Notes under the pieces: model-generated
Told to the model about the DNA's origin: nothing
What the model saw: only the letters and a program-made list of their open reading frames with translations
Database searches by the model: none
DNA from: Brachyhypopomus gauderio
Taxonomy: Eukaryota > Chordata > Actinopteri > Gymnotiformes > Hypopomidae
Direction of reading: 5' to 3'
NCBI RefSeq assembly: GCF_052324685.1
Contig: NC_135221.1
Location: forward strand, 23,841,092-23,905,091
DNA length: 64,000 nt
In this document: piece after piece, positions 35,465 through 49,500 of the stretch
Numbering within the stretch: the stretch's first letter is position 1
Layout: each line of letters opens with the position of its first letter
Translations under genes and position numbers: made by a program

Positions 35465-37530
35465 TTTATGGAGGAGATACATTTTGGTAGGTATTATCTT
35501 TTATTTTTGATCAAGGTTTGATATTGTGATGAGCATGTGATGGGTAAACGTATTGTGACTTTATTTTTGATATTGACCAGAGGAGCACTTTCAGCTGCTT
35601 TAAGCATGAACTTTAATCAGCAATTGAAGACAAGCACCAAACATTGATACAGAGACTGCATTCCAAACCCTGGAAGATTCCAGAAAATCATGTCCACAGA
35701 AAGCCAAACAGATGGATTAACCATTGAGTGGACATGTCCCTGTTTTTATTTTTAAATGATCTGTCCTGGATGTATTATTATTTATCACCCATGACATCCA
35801 TTCCCAAAAAACCCTTAAAAGAAACGTCAAGGCCAATCACTACATGTCCCTAGAGGACTGCACTTGGTTACTTTCTTGGTCACTTGCAGAAACTGTCCTT
35901 GAATATAAAATGTGTCGGTGGCTGCTGGTGACCATGCGTTTATGTATGATTCGGCTGGACCTACAGAAGAGGGTGGCCACCATTTTGAGACCAGTCAGTC
36001 TAGATACTTCTGTTCCTTTCCTTAAGAAGATGAATGCTGTGCATCTGCTGATCACACGCAGAGTAACTCCACTAAGATCGTGTTGTTTTTTCTCCAAGCC
36101 TTAACAATGTTAAACTGTGACTGCTTTGCTGTAAACACACAGTGGGGCAGCAAACTTTACTTTTTTTTTTTATTTTAAGTAAATGTTAAAAGTGGTATTG
36201 TCTTATGTTAATATAAAGAAACGGGTGTTTTCTTCATGTGTATGCAATGAAATGCAAATGTATATTTTTTTGATTCATGTTTATTTTTGATTTTTCCTTG
36301 GTGGGGAGAGGTTAAGTATTATCTTTATCAATAATTATTGTAATTATTTATCAGTTATTAACAGTCATTCACAAATCTGACTTAATATCTTCCAGTCAAT
36401 CACTTTAGAATATGTCAAGAGTGTCCTAATAAACTGTAACCAGTGTTTTTGCAGCAAAGCCTAGTTGTGTTCTTCATCCCAGTTCTAGTGGGCTGTACCC
36501 CTGCATTCTGGTGTGTTAACACAACACATTGTCTAATGAAGGAACGTCTTGTCTGTTGGGGCATGAAATGTGTGCTCCACGTGTCAAACACAAGGTACTG
36601 TGGTGTATGTACTGCTGTAACAGACACCTTTATTATTTTAGTTTTTCCAACTAAAGACCTCATCTTGCACTGTTCAAATGTAATTCAAGGATAAAACTTG
36701 CTGTAATGTTCATGTCATTGTCATTACATTTTGAACTCAATTCTTGTTTTCATGTTATGTAAATGTGTTTATGCCTGCCTGTATATATGCAATGTGATCC
36801 TCTTATTGTAATATTGTTTTTGAAAACTCTATTCATACCATAAACATTACGTTAACAAATGTTTTAAATGGTACAAATTATGCATTCTTCAAAATCACTG
36901 CATATGAAAGGTTTTAACAAAAGTCATTCAAAGGTTAAAAATAATGAATAAAACACCCTTTGACCCAAATGTCTTTGAGAGTTATATGATAAACCGACTC
37001 CATATTAAAATATGTAAGTGTGTGTCTAGTATCAGCAGTCCTATTTATGCGAGTGTCTCTGGGTACCAAACTCAAGGATTACTGTCTTAGAATCACTGAT
37101 GTAAATCTGTTTTTTTCCAGCTCTCATGACCACATTTATGACTAGTTAAGAAACCAGTAAACCCTTCTGGGTGGCAACACACCATGGCCATGTGGTATCA
37201 TGTCACTAGTCACTGGGAGCTTCCACATGGGTATTTTGATTTGGCACCAGATTGCATGTAACTAGGTGACCGTCTAGCGAGTTGAGTTTCTAAACCAGCC
37301 CAAGGTGGCTATTAGTGATGTGGTTATCACTGAAAACTCCCCAGAACATCAGCAAACCAGAAAATGGCTGTGCCTTAAATATACTTTCACATAAATAAAT
37401 AAACATAATTGACACAGAACTGCAAAGCACTTGTTAACAGGCATAATTAGGCACTTCAAACTTAATAAACCATTTCACCAACTTATCAAATGTCTAATAG
37501 CTCTAAGAAGCAAAAAAACAAAAAACCCTA
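35465..37530. other. Tail-to-tail interval between zdhhc15 and uprt
   Basis: Both genes end towards this interval, so it should hold both 3' UTRs. It is AT-rich, with no recognisable coding exon. Frames of 60-90 aa here have no known domain. Confidence 0.6.
36947..36952 (+). terminator. Candidate zdhhc15 polyadenylation signal
   Basis: A canonical AATAAA about 1.5 kb after the stop codon, in AT-rich sequence. An earlier AATAAA near 36428 is an alternative. The sequence alone does not decide. Confidence 0.4.
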
Positions 37531-40500
37531 TCAGTCTGTCCCAAAGTACCTCTGTCCAAAGTGGCAGGGAGCTATAGGATGGACCTCAGTGGTCAGTATT
37601 GTGATGTCTGGAAACTCTTCAACAATGGACTTAATCCCTATAAAGGACACGTTGAAGCAAATTTGTAAAATTCACTTTAAATTTTAGTGTTTCAAATGAG
37701 TTTGTGCTCACTGTTCACGTTCTTACCATGAGGGGTAGAAAAGAGGCTGAGCAGTATGATGTGTGAGGTGTGGACGCCGTGTTCGATCAGCACTCGGATT
37801 GCTTCCACTACAGTGCTCCCACTACCTGCAGCGTTCACAACACAGGGAAGTCATGCTATCATCATTCACAAATCAGCTTGCAATGTGCTTTTCAGATTTC
37901 AAATGGCAAGTGTCTTGTTTCACTTAATTTGTCTTTTTCAGCAACACTGAAACATGATGCACCTCATAAACACTGCTGTACCCTTTACCTAAATGTGACA
38001 GCATAGTAGATTCAGGCTCATTCATTCATATTCTAAAGTGCTTAATCCAATTCAGGGTCACGAGTTGTAGTTTGATGTCCCTACCATAAATAAAGGTTTA
38101 GAGTTCCCCTCATAAATGAATAGTAAAGTAGGGTCTAAACACTCTGTGTGTCTCTCTTAAATAGAGTTATCTTTATTTTGTCTCTCACACTGGCACAAGG
38201 ACAATGAGTGCACAGTAAACACATCATGCCATGGTCCTAACCTCTTCCACCCTCTCTGGGAACGAATGAATGTTTTTGAAGAGCACCGATGAAGACATTG
38301 TGTACAGTGCCGATTGGCTTCAACCATCACACAATGGTTAAGTGTATTAACGGCGGGCGTAAACTACCCATTACTGTGCTATTTTGAGGGCCCATCCTTG
38401 TGCTATTCAGCACTTGGTAGCTAACTGGCAGGCGCTGTATAATTTCCCTGTGAGAGCTGTAATTACCCTCAGTGGCTGAACGGTGGCTGAATGAGCCAGA
38501 AATGTGGACCAAGAAGTAAAAGGTCAGCAGAGTGGCAAAGGTGGACGCTCTGGGATTTACGTCTTAGCAGAAGGCGGTGAGGCAGGTGCAGGTATGCATG
38601 TACAATTCACTGGATTTTAGCAGTAGTGGATCACCACAAATTGTGAAAGCTGGTGAATTACCTTGTTAAATCTGTATGGAAAATTACCCTCTCAAAATAA
38701 TGTAAAATTTTCATCCGGTATCAAATGAGACAAAACCCCCTTAACCTGTGTTCTTCATCCCATTCATAATGGTATGAATAGTATGATTTTTTTTTTTTTT
38801 TTTTTTTAGGAACTTTGAAAGTTCTTGGAGTTTTTTGGAGAAATGTCCACAGGATTTTCACCCAGCAGCTTACTCAAGATAGGATACATGAGCAGGATTT
38901 TGCGTCTGTAAACATCTGGGGGAAACTTTGCATAGTAGACTTTGGCTTTCAGTGTCTCCTCATCACACTGAATGAGGATCTTGCCGATGCGGATGGAGCG
39001 ACAGCAGTCTCTCAGGCCCTGCTCCATCGCCTCACCTGAGGATTCACAAACACAGAAACTGTCTACCTGCAACTCAGGTATCTTGTGTTTGTCTGATGAA
39101 CTATAGCTTATATCCCAGGAAACATGACTGACCACTGGTCATTATGCTGACGCCACAGTTTCCTCTCTCAAACTTGACTCCTTCATACTTGTGTCCTGCA
39201 AGACAACAAAGCAGTTATGTGTGAATAGTGAACATTACAGCTGATGCTTCAAGCTTAATGTACATCTATTTGTTGCAGATACACACAACCCTTTAGAATG
39301 AATGCAACAAATTCAAACTCAGTATTTCACAACTCCACACATTTCATGTTACTGATCAATTTCTTCTAGAAAGTCAACCAGTTTCTACTTTGTTCACATT
39401 GAATAGTTTTAGCCTATAATCCTACTTATTATGAAGAGCAAGATTTTACCCTCACCTTTAGTGTAACTGTACAGAGACTGGCTGCATATTTAAAAGTAAA
39501 TAAGTTAATTGATACATGAATGCAAAAGGCAGGGACTTTATGCTTTGAAGGTTCTTGTAGCATAGCAGTATGATTCAGACAGTGAACAAGAAGTGTAGCG
39601 ACCTACATGTGGTTTCCCAAGATTTGGCTAATGCATTTGGCTCGGTAATGCATAATCTCTTATGGAAGGCGTTGGGGTTCTTCCAGGGGCCGGATAGGAT
39701 TAGCAGGCTGGTTAAGGATTATTTTGAAGATATTCAGGTTAATACAGGACAATATGTTGGTGATGGAGGTGATAATTAGGCGGAGTGGTGTAGAGAGTGG
39801 GCTGAAGGTGGAGACAGCAGCAGCAAGGTGCCTGGTTCATTCCAGTCACGTCATACATAGATGACATGGTCATGCTGGCAACTACTGCGCCGTGTATCCA
39901 GAAGATAAATGATCATCTTAGGCGGACAAGGATTAAGATTAAATCTAGGACTGGGCAGGCTGTTATGGATCTGTTCTGCTAGGGAATGCTTGGTGGATTA
40001 GAAGGTAAAATCCATATGGAACCACTGGCACACAGTACACATCGATGGTGTTATTTGAGCCGGGTATGGCCTTAAGTCGCTGGGGAGGACAATATGGATT
40101 TTATGAGTAAGGAAGTGATTAGACTGTGTGGGGGCACAGCAGTGAATAAATATGGGTGATTTACTCAGTGTGTGATGTTATATTGCATAAAGCCTATAGT
40201 GGTGGCACTGTTCACACATGAATGGGGCCAGGTTTATTAGGTGTGGCATTATTCCCCAGGGACAGGTTCCGAATGTGGTTGGTTTAAACGAATGCTTGGA
40301 GGGGGGTCGGTCTGGGATGCCAGAGCTTCTGAAACTTCTGGAGATGTGTGCTTAATTCTGAAAGGAGACGCCCAGCTGATGTCAGCTGTGAAAAGCTTGA
40401 AGGTTGTGGTGTCTACTGTGAAGTGAGATGGGCTCTACGTAAAACTACGGGAGTTTGGCACAGGATATTCGACATATTACTCTGTGCACAATTACAACAG

Positions 40501-43500
40501 CAAGAGGTTCTGTAAAACAGCTGATTAGATACAGATTTAGTTTAGATTAAAATCACTTTTAAAAACATTATAATAGGTTTCCAATAGGTCAGTGGTTTAC
40601 ATACACCAAGTTGACTGTCTCATTAAAGCCTGGAAAACACTAGAATTGTATATGACTTTCAGAAGTGATTGGCCTTTTATTCATAATTAGGAACTTTGAA
40701 TGAACCTGTTGCTTTATTTAAGGGCCTTCCCTTCGAACCAGTGCTAGTTCCCTTGATGCTATGAGATAAAACAGCCTAAGGTATTAGAGTAGTCCTGACT
40801 GATAACTCCAGCAAACCCTGAGAGGTGAAAACGGGTATCACTGGGTATTCAATGGGTATCACTCAGAATGTGGTGGGTCCTACGCATAACTGTAGTCATA
40901 CTTTAGACTTGGTCTTGTCATTAGTAATTTAGTAATTCTTCCTCAGAGTGAGGCTGTTTCTGACCACAGCCTCATAACGTACGAGTTGTGTTTAACTGAC
41001 TGTATTCATCGGCCACCCCGCTACCAAATTAAATGAACTATAACACCCAGCACCATAGCAGCGTTCACTGATATTTTACCAGGTCTGACAAACACTGATC
41101 CACCTGTAGCTCCAGAAGGACTAGAGCGTTTCACCGAGCACGTCGAGACTTCCCTTCGTACAGCTTTAGACAAGGTTGCGCCATTATGATATAAGAGAAC
41201 CACTGAGAGAAAAATAGCGCCATGGTATAATGAGCACACGCGTAGTCTCAAACGAGCCACGCGGATCCTGGAGTGTAAATGGCGAAATTTGAAGTTAGAA
41301 GTGTATAGACTATCATGGAAAAGCAGCCTTATTGAATATAAGCATGCCCTCCATACGGCAAAGTCCTTATACTTATCGGCCTTAATAGAAAAACATAAAA
41401 ACAATTCAGGACTCCTTTTTAAAACTGTTTCCAGCCTTACGAGGAGTCACGAACAAATCAATTCTCTATTTCCACTAGAGTGTAGCAGTAACAATTTTAT
41501 GAAGTTCTTTAATGATAAGATTGATAAAATTAGGGAAAAAATTAGTAGTGCTATCTCAGAGCCTGTCAACATGCCAATGCACATTGACAGCTGTCTGGTC
41601 AGCTCTGATGCCCTGTTAGAGTCCTTCTCCCCAATTGGTCGTGAGGAGCTTATTTCACTGGTGAAATCTGCTAAACCCTCCACATGCATACTAGATGCTG
41701 TACCAACCCATCTACTTAAAGAATCACTGCATAGCAATGTAGAACCGTTGCTTACTACAATAAACTATTCTCTGAACTTGCAGTCATCAAGCCACTAATT
41801 AAAAAACCTGGTCTTAACCCCCAGGAACTGTCCAACTATAGGCCAATTTCTAATCTGTCATTCATATCCAAAATTTTAGAGAAAGTAGTTTCTTCTTAAC
41901 TCTCTTCCTTCTTACAGACAGAACATGTCAGAGTTATTTCAGTCTGGATTTAGAGCTCATCACAGCACTGAAACGGCACTGACTAAAGTATTGAACGATC
42001 TCTTAATATCCTCTGATAAAGGACACATTTCTTTTCTCATACTGCTAGACCTCAGTGCTGCTTTTGACACCATTGACCATAATATTCTACTTACTAGGCT
42101 GGAGACACTCATTGGCATAAGAGGTCAAGCACTCTCCTGGTTCAGGTCCTACCTGACAGATCGTTACCAATTTGTACTAGTAAATAACGAATGCATTCAG
42201 AGCATTCTAGAGTAAAGTATGGTGTCCCACAAGGATCTGTACTGGGCATCATATTATTCTCATTATATATGCTACCACTGGGCACTATCATTCGTAGGCA
42301 TGGTATTAGCTTCCATTGCTACGCAGATGATACTCAGTTGTATATATCTTCTAATGCAGATGATATCACTACAACTCTCAAGATTGAGAACTGCGTCCAG
42401 GACATTAAAAACTGGATGGCATCTCATTTTCTTCAACTAAATTCTGACAAGACTGAGATGCTGATTCTTGGGCCTAAAGCTGCTAGAAGCAATTGGGCTG
42501 ATATTCCCCTTACCCTAGATGGTTTTTCAGTAACACCTAAATCTACTGCAAAAAGTTTAGGTGTCACTATTGATTCTGATCTTTCATTTGACAGACATGT
42601 ATGCAATGTCACTAAGGCTGCCTTTTTCCATTTACGTAATATCGCCAAGCTGAGACACTTACTTTCATTAGCTGACGCAGAGAAACTGGTCCATGCTTTT
42701 GTCTCGTCGAGATTGGACTACTGTAATGGTCTTCTAATTGGATGCTCTAAACAGTCCATAAAGAAGCTACAACTTGTACAAAATGCTGCAGCTAGAGTCA
42801 TAACAAAGGCTAGGAAATTCAATCATATTAGTCCCACTCTCGCCGCATTACACTGGCTTCCGATAAAATATCGCATTAAATTTAAAATTCTTCTGTTAAC
42901 CTATAAGGCGTTAAATGGTCTTGCCCCACAATATCTGAGTGAACTCATTGCTTACTACAACCCATCTCGCCCTTTGCGCTCCCAAAATGCTGGATTTCTC
43001 CTAGTTCCAAAAATTTGTAAGACTACAGCCGGAGGCAGAGCTTTCTCCTTTAAAGCCCCTCAATTATGGAATAGCCTTCCAGCTCCAATCCGAGATTCTG
43101 ACACAGTTCCAATCTTTAAATCTAGACTTAAGACCCACCTATTTAATCAAGCCTTCAGCTAATATTCCCCTTTTAAGGTGTAGGGCAGGGGTACTCAAAT
43201 AGAAATGATGACGGGCCACATTTTATTTTTTCAATCACTGAGGGGGCCGGTTACGGGGGGTTTAGCGAACGTAAACTGTCGACGCATTGGGGGGGGGGGG
43301 GGGGGGGGGGGTGAACGCATTTGGGCGTCTGCTACCTGTTTGTTGTTGCCATAAAGGCAATCCCCGGCATCGTCTTGAGATCGCGGTGCGCAATTTCAAA
43401 ATAAGAGCAGATTGAAAAAAAAGATTCCTAAAAAAAAAAAAAAAAAACACTTTTCAAAACAGCTCGCGGGCCAGAAATAGATATTTGAGTATGGGGGGTG

Positions 43501-46500
43501 TAGGGGCTTGGGGGCCCCCAGACATTGAGATTTCTGGTGATCTGAGATGTTGATGCTGTCATCCAGCTGTGTCTTGGCATCACTCTATTTGTGACTATGA
43601 CTTGACTGGAAAGCAATGTCTCAGTGACCCTCATGCCTGTGGTCACCTCTGAACCCCTCCCTTTAGTTATGCTGCTATAGATTAGTCTGCCGGAGCCACA
43701 TGCTCATCACTGGCACGTGAGCTATGTACATTTAAATCAATGGTGGTTTAAATTGATGTCCACTCAGTCTGTATTGTCTATCTTCTTTCATGCCTCCACC
43801 CAAGACGATTGGATACAGGCACCTGCAGGCACCTGGGGGATGGTCTGGCTGCCGGTGGATGTGCTGATGCCGGGGTTCACCTGGGGAGTAACACTGCAGT
43901 CGGAGCCTACAATACCAGCATCACTGCTCCGACACGGATTGAAAGCCTGGCGTTCATCAACAGACATTTACAGTGACAATATCAAAACCCAGAACTTTCA
44001 ATTCTACCTTTTACCTAGTCTGATTGTGTGAATTGTGTGTGACTTGTGTATTTGTGTGTTAACGGGCCGCCCAATGGAGGATGGGTTCCCTTTTGAGTCT
44101 TGATTCTCCCGAGGTTTCTTCCTATTCCCCACCATCATAGGGAGTTTTTCCTCGCCACTGTCACCCTGAAACACACTAAAACACAAGGCAACATTAAAAT
44201 TGGTCAGGAAATGTTCATTCCCCTGTTTTGAGGGGTGTTTTTACCACAGATCGTTTCGGACAAAACACCTATTGTTTCGGAGAACACTGCAGTGACGCTC
44301 GCGAAAGTATAAACGCCTCCACCGTTCGCGCAGGGTCGCGTGAGGTGGGCGGAGTCACGCGCTACATTTACATTTACATTTAGGGCATTTAGCAGACGCT
44401 CTTATCCAGAGCGACTTACAAAGTGCTTTGCTTCTGATCACAGAATACATCCTAGGAAATAGTACAGATAGGCCAGAATTCAAGACACCATTGAGTCAGA
44501 CTACTACTAAACTACAGGAGTCAATATCATTACCTAGTGATTTGCAAGTTAGGCATTTGCCAAGAAGCACAAATAACCATAGACAGACATACAATTTAAG
44601 AACACGGCAAGTGGTATCAGCTGAGTTAGTGCTCTGATAAGAACTCAACAAACAGGTGAGTCTTCAGTCTACGCTTGAAGATAGCAATAGACTCTGCAGT
44701 CCAAGCAGCTAATGGAAGATCGTTCCACCATCTTGGAGCCAGGACGGAGAATAGTCTGGAGCTACAGTCACTCGCGAAAGTATAAAGCCTGGTTTATACT
44801 TTAGCGAGTGACCGTAGCACGTGACTCCACCCACCTCGCGTGACCCTGCGCGAATGGTGATGGCGTTTATACTTTCGCGAGCGTCACTGCAGTGTTCTCC
44901 GAAACAATAGGTGTTTTGTCCGAAACGATCTGTGGTAAAAACACCCCTCAAAACAGGGGAATGAACATTTCCTGACCAATTTTAATGTTGCCTTGTGTTT
45001 TAGTGTGTTTCAGGTTTGAAAAGTGCTGGAATTTAGGCTAAGTTGAAATTGTAACTACTTCGTTTCACAACAAATAGAATCCGTGTATCATTCGTTCATT
45101 TGATATTCAACTGAAAATCAAAATCGGAAAATCAAAAAACCATTCATTATTTTGTTTTTCGTTTTGAATATAAAAACAAAAAAACAAACCAGGCTTGTAT
45201 TTTTCAGTTTTTTATTTGATGATCCAAACAAAAATAGCTAAATTAAAAATCGGATTCGGAGCCGAACTTGATTTTGATTTTTTAACTCGACCCATTTGTG
45301 TGCCCCGGAAGTTGTTCTTCGCGGTCTTCGTTTGACTGCGGTAAAGTTGGTTTCACGTTCGCATATTCGGAATTCTTTCTTCAATAATAAGTGCCAAAAT
45401 GTGCAAATTCTCATTTCTGGCAAACAAAATAAATACCTACAACTTTGTTTACGCCAGGAATATACATATTTAAGTTGTATACAACATTTTATTTAAAATG
45501 TACTATTGTGACCGCTACAACGTCTAAGGCACTGTCTGCAATTTACATTAACACGGTTAACACGGACGCAAGTGGTGGTAGTAAAGGCCCCAGAGCACTG
45601 GGCACTCTGGTTTTTTTTTTTCTTCAATAATTTCAATATCTTTTCAATGGTCCATCATAAGACCACCAAACAAGTTGTATTACACAAAGTGCATCCTAAA
45701 TACCAATCTACAACTTTTATATAGTTGTTATTTAGGATGCACTTTGTGTAATACAACTTGTAATTCAACGGGCAGTCATGATCTGATTGTAGGGAACTGG
45801 TCTTGTGACCGGAGGGTCGTGGGTTTGATTCCCAGGCTTGAGGCCATGACTGAGGTGCTCTTGAGCAAGGCACCTAACCCCAACTGCTCCCCGGGCACAG
45901 GGCTGCCCACTGCTCTGGGCACGTGTGCACCACAGCCCCCTAGTAATCACTAGTGTGTTTGTGTGTGTTCTAACTGCACAGATGGGTAAAAAGTGGAGGA
46001 CAAATTTCGATCGCGGTGAAAAAAAATCACAATTGTCAAAATATGGCAAATTTATATGGGTATTTCTACCTTGCACCAATTTGTGGTGGTCAGTTTTTGT
46101 CTAATTATGTCAATAGCTTTTAAATGGTGCATCATAAGATCATAAAACAAGCTCTTATATATTAAGTGCAATCCTAAGCAACAACCTATAAGTCAGATAT
46201 GGGTATTTCTACCTCTTACTTAATAGTGGTGGTGAGTTTTTATCTTTTAATTTCAATAGCTTTTAAACGGTCCATCAGAACAGCACCAAACAAGTTGTAT
46301 TACATTAAGCCCATGATGACCAGCAACCTACAACTCAGATATGGGTATTTCTAACTCTTACCTAATAGTTATGGTGAGTTTTTATCTAATTATTTCAATA
46401 GCTTTTCATAATATTCTTATTTTATGAACAGCACATGTAAATACCCATGTAAGAGTTGTAGGTTGTTGTTTAGGATGCACTTAATATAAAACTACTTGTT

Positions 46501-49500
46501 TTTCTTCCCCATGACTGTGTAGCATACAGAACTAGGACGATTTTGAAATTCCCCCCGGACATTTTTTAGGTCTCAAAAGTAGGACATGTCCGGGAAAAAG
46601 AGGACATCTGGTCACCCTACCTCTAAGTGAACCGCGCCCACACGGAGAGTGCGCGACTTACGAGGCATACCGAGAACACACTTCACAGAAACACTCACGA
46701 AGGAATATAAAGGACCACAGCGATTATGAAAGGAAAACGCGTTTATATTATAAGTATGAATGCTGAAGTAATACAAGGCACAGAAAACACGGCAGAGACT
46801 AAAGTAAACGAGCACTACAAAACACGACAAATATTAACACCGGACCACTATCATCACTGAATACCCATTTGCTGCAACGTGCACGAAATCTCTGCATGCG
46901 TCTGACCACCTTCAAATAAATCTTTAATTAAACTAGTATGTGGTTCCAGTCCGGTCATGTTGTCTATACCAATATAGACCATGTTCCAATGTCTAGGCTA
47001 CAATCAGAGTAGAACCAGTACTGCAGTGCACCCCCGTGCAAACGAAGACCACGAAGAATAAACATATCAGTAACTTCCGGGGCACACAAATGGGTCAAGT
47101 TAAAAAATCTAAATGAAGTTCGGCTCCGAATCCGATTTTTAATTTAGCTATTTTTGTTTGGATAATCAAATAAAAAACTGAAAAATACAAGCCTGGTTTG
47201 TTTTTTTGTTTTCATTTTCAAAACGAAAAACAAAATAATGAATTGTTTTTTTGATTTTCCGATTTTGATTTTCAGTTGAATATCAAATGAACGAATGATA
47301 CACGGATTAAATAGCTGTCTGACTGAACAGTTCTCTTTTATTAGGTTAACAAATATGAGCCTCTTGTAATTCCAGGACGAAACATGAGAGAACGTGAAGA
47401 TTGGGCGTTTTTTAAATAAACAACCATTAAATAATGTGATAAAAAGCGAATTATTTCGAATCATTTCGAGTATAGGTATAAATATTTTACTTAATTAAGT
47501 TTAACATGCTGGGAAATATTGAAATGGACCTTGAAAGTGACATACAAGTGCTTGAATTCCACCTTTTAAAGGTGTATGAACCCTGCAAACATGACTTTGT
47601 TGGAGCCACAGCGATTACATCATTTTCACTGCGCGGACCCTCGTGCCGCGTCAAGTTTTTTTTTTTTACGTAACAAACAACAATTCTCAAAGATACCATA
47701 CGATATCCAAACAATATCTACAAAAACATATCACCCTTAGTGACATACATTCTCTATAACATGTACCTTGATATATTAATTAGTACAATAAATATCCCTT
47801 ATGGTCACATAAACTGTTACATTACACATTAGATGAAGGATCATGACAGATACTTCACAAAGAACAATAAAATGTCTACAATAATTTGCATGACATAACT
47901 TAGAGACCAGAGAACATCAGCAACAAAGAAATAACACAAAAAAGAAAAATCGAATATAAGAGGGCATTTTGTATAAATAACAACCCGAGTGGATTAAATT
48001 AAGAAAGAGAGGTGACAGGAGAGTTTTTTTGTTTGAGGTTTATCGATTTTGACCAAGGAAAGTTTCAAAAATTGTAGTTCCTGTTTAAATATCCCCCATA
48101 AAGGTATAGAGTTTCCATATCTGCATTTATGTATATAAAATTTCAAGATGATAATCATATTGTTCACAAGATATTCTATTTTTTTATTCTTAGAAACATA
48201 TCCATATAAAACAATATGAGAAGATAAGGGGTCTATGTTAATGGCGTTAGTGGTTAGGAGATCGTGCAGAGATTCCCATAACATTTTTATAGGTTGACAG
48301 AAAAAAAAATAGATGTTCTGTTGTTTCAGGTTCATTACATATATAACAGTTATCACAGTCAATTTTAAATCTCTGCCTTATAAATTCTCGCGACGCGTCA
48401 AGTATAAACCAGGCTTAAACCAGGCTTTACTGTGCGTTCACACCGAAAGCGACGGGTGCGACACGGCGACCGGAAGTCATTCATTTTCAATGAGAGTGAG
48501 CAAATCGAGCGACGCGAACAAGTTGAGCTCGGCTCAACTTTATGCAAATGAGCAGTGATGCGCGGCGGCGACTACCAATCAGAAAGTATGTTTGCACCCT
48601 CCTCCGAAACTGCACCTCTGACTTTGGTTCCTACTGATTATTTGTTCCGATTGAAACATGGAGGAGAGATTGATAGTGTCTCTGGATGTCCCGCACTTTA
48701 CGATGTGTCCCTGTTTATTTACAGTAGAAAATGTTTATTTTTGGAGGGAATATTGTTCATTTATTAAAAAACATCTGCAATAAATTAGCATATACCCTAT
48801 TATTGGTTATGATTTTTTTTTATTCCTGTTTGGTCTTCGGGTCTGGGGTAAAAAGTAAAAAAATTACAAACATTTTAGGTTTATATACTATATGTGTTTT
48901 ATACACACAATATGTTTTATACACGCACTCCTTTATAATCATGTGTCCTGTCATCAATAGATTAAAATAAATAAATACTGCGTCCTGCTTTAAAAACGTG
49001 ATTTGCATATCTGTCACGTGTTGCATGCCGGCGTGATGTTGGACACTCCCCCCACGCAACGCGATGCTGGCGACTCGGCGACGGAGAGCGATTTTATCGC
49101 TTTCGGTGTGAACCAGAGACCGTATATATAATGGCGCATTTCCACTAGGGCCTGCTTGGCGCGGTACGGTCCGATACGGATCGATTCGCAACGGAACGGT
49201 CGCGTTGTGTTTCCATTACAATGGTGGACCACCACAATGTGGGTGGAGTCGCTGTTGGCGCGCGGGTTGTAGTGTCGTGACATCATTTGTATGCGACCAC
49301 AACACCGGTCGATGCCCCTTAACACATACCATTATAGTATCTTATTTATCTTTATTATTGTATGTGGTTGCTCTAATTATTGATAATAATTTGGTATTAC
49401 TCAAACAGGCTGAACACACCCTGCATAAAAAGCATCAGTCATACAATCAAATGAAATCAAACTATTATGAAATATAGATATTTAAAGTACAACATATGTA

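Larger units (their letters stand above)
45610..46500. repeat. Four diverged modules of about 150 bp
   Basis: The block AATTTCAATAGCTTTTAAA, then CACCAAACAAGTTGTATTAC, then GATATGGGTATTTCTA recurs at about 45625, 46105, 46248 and 46390. The first is interrupted by a SINE. Confidence 0.75.
45078..47308. repeat. Inverted repeat pair B, about 260-bp arms
   Basis: The arms 45078-45334 and 47039-47308 are near-perfect reverse complements containing TGATATTCAACTGAAAATCA and CCCATTTGTGTGCCCCGGAA. The left arm lacks about 16 bp present in the right. The spacer is 1.7 kb. Confidence 0.92.
44786..48415. mobile_element. Probable PIF/Harbinger-like element, 3.6 kb, rebuilt by insertions
   Basis: AGCCTGGTTTATACTT at 44786 and its reverse complement at 48400-48415 form 16-bp terminal inverted repeats flanked by TAA on both sides, as expected for PIF/Harbinger. 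The interior holds no transposase that I can see. It has inverted repeat pair B, a hairpin, repeated modules, a SINE and an L1 tail. The two ends could instead come from two different copies. Confidence 0.5.

Noticed and set aside
38806..39135. 109-aa minus-strand frame as a stand-alone gene
   Set aside because: It is uprt exon 5 plus intron read-through on both sides.
48313..48558. Short plus-strand frame near 48.3 kb
   Set aside because: It overlaps the L1 tail on the other strand and transposon termini.
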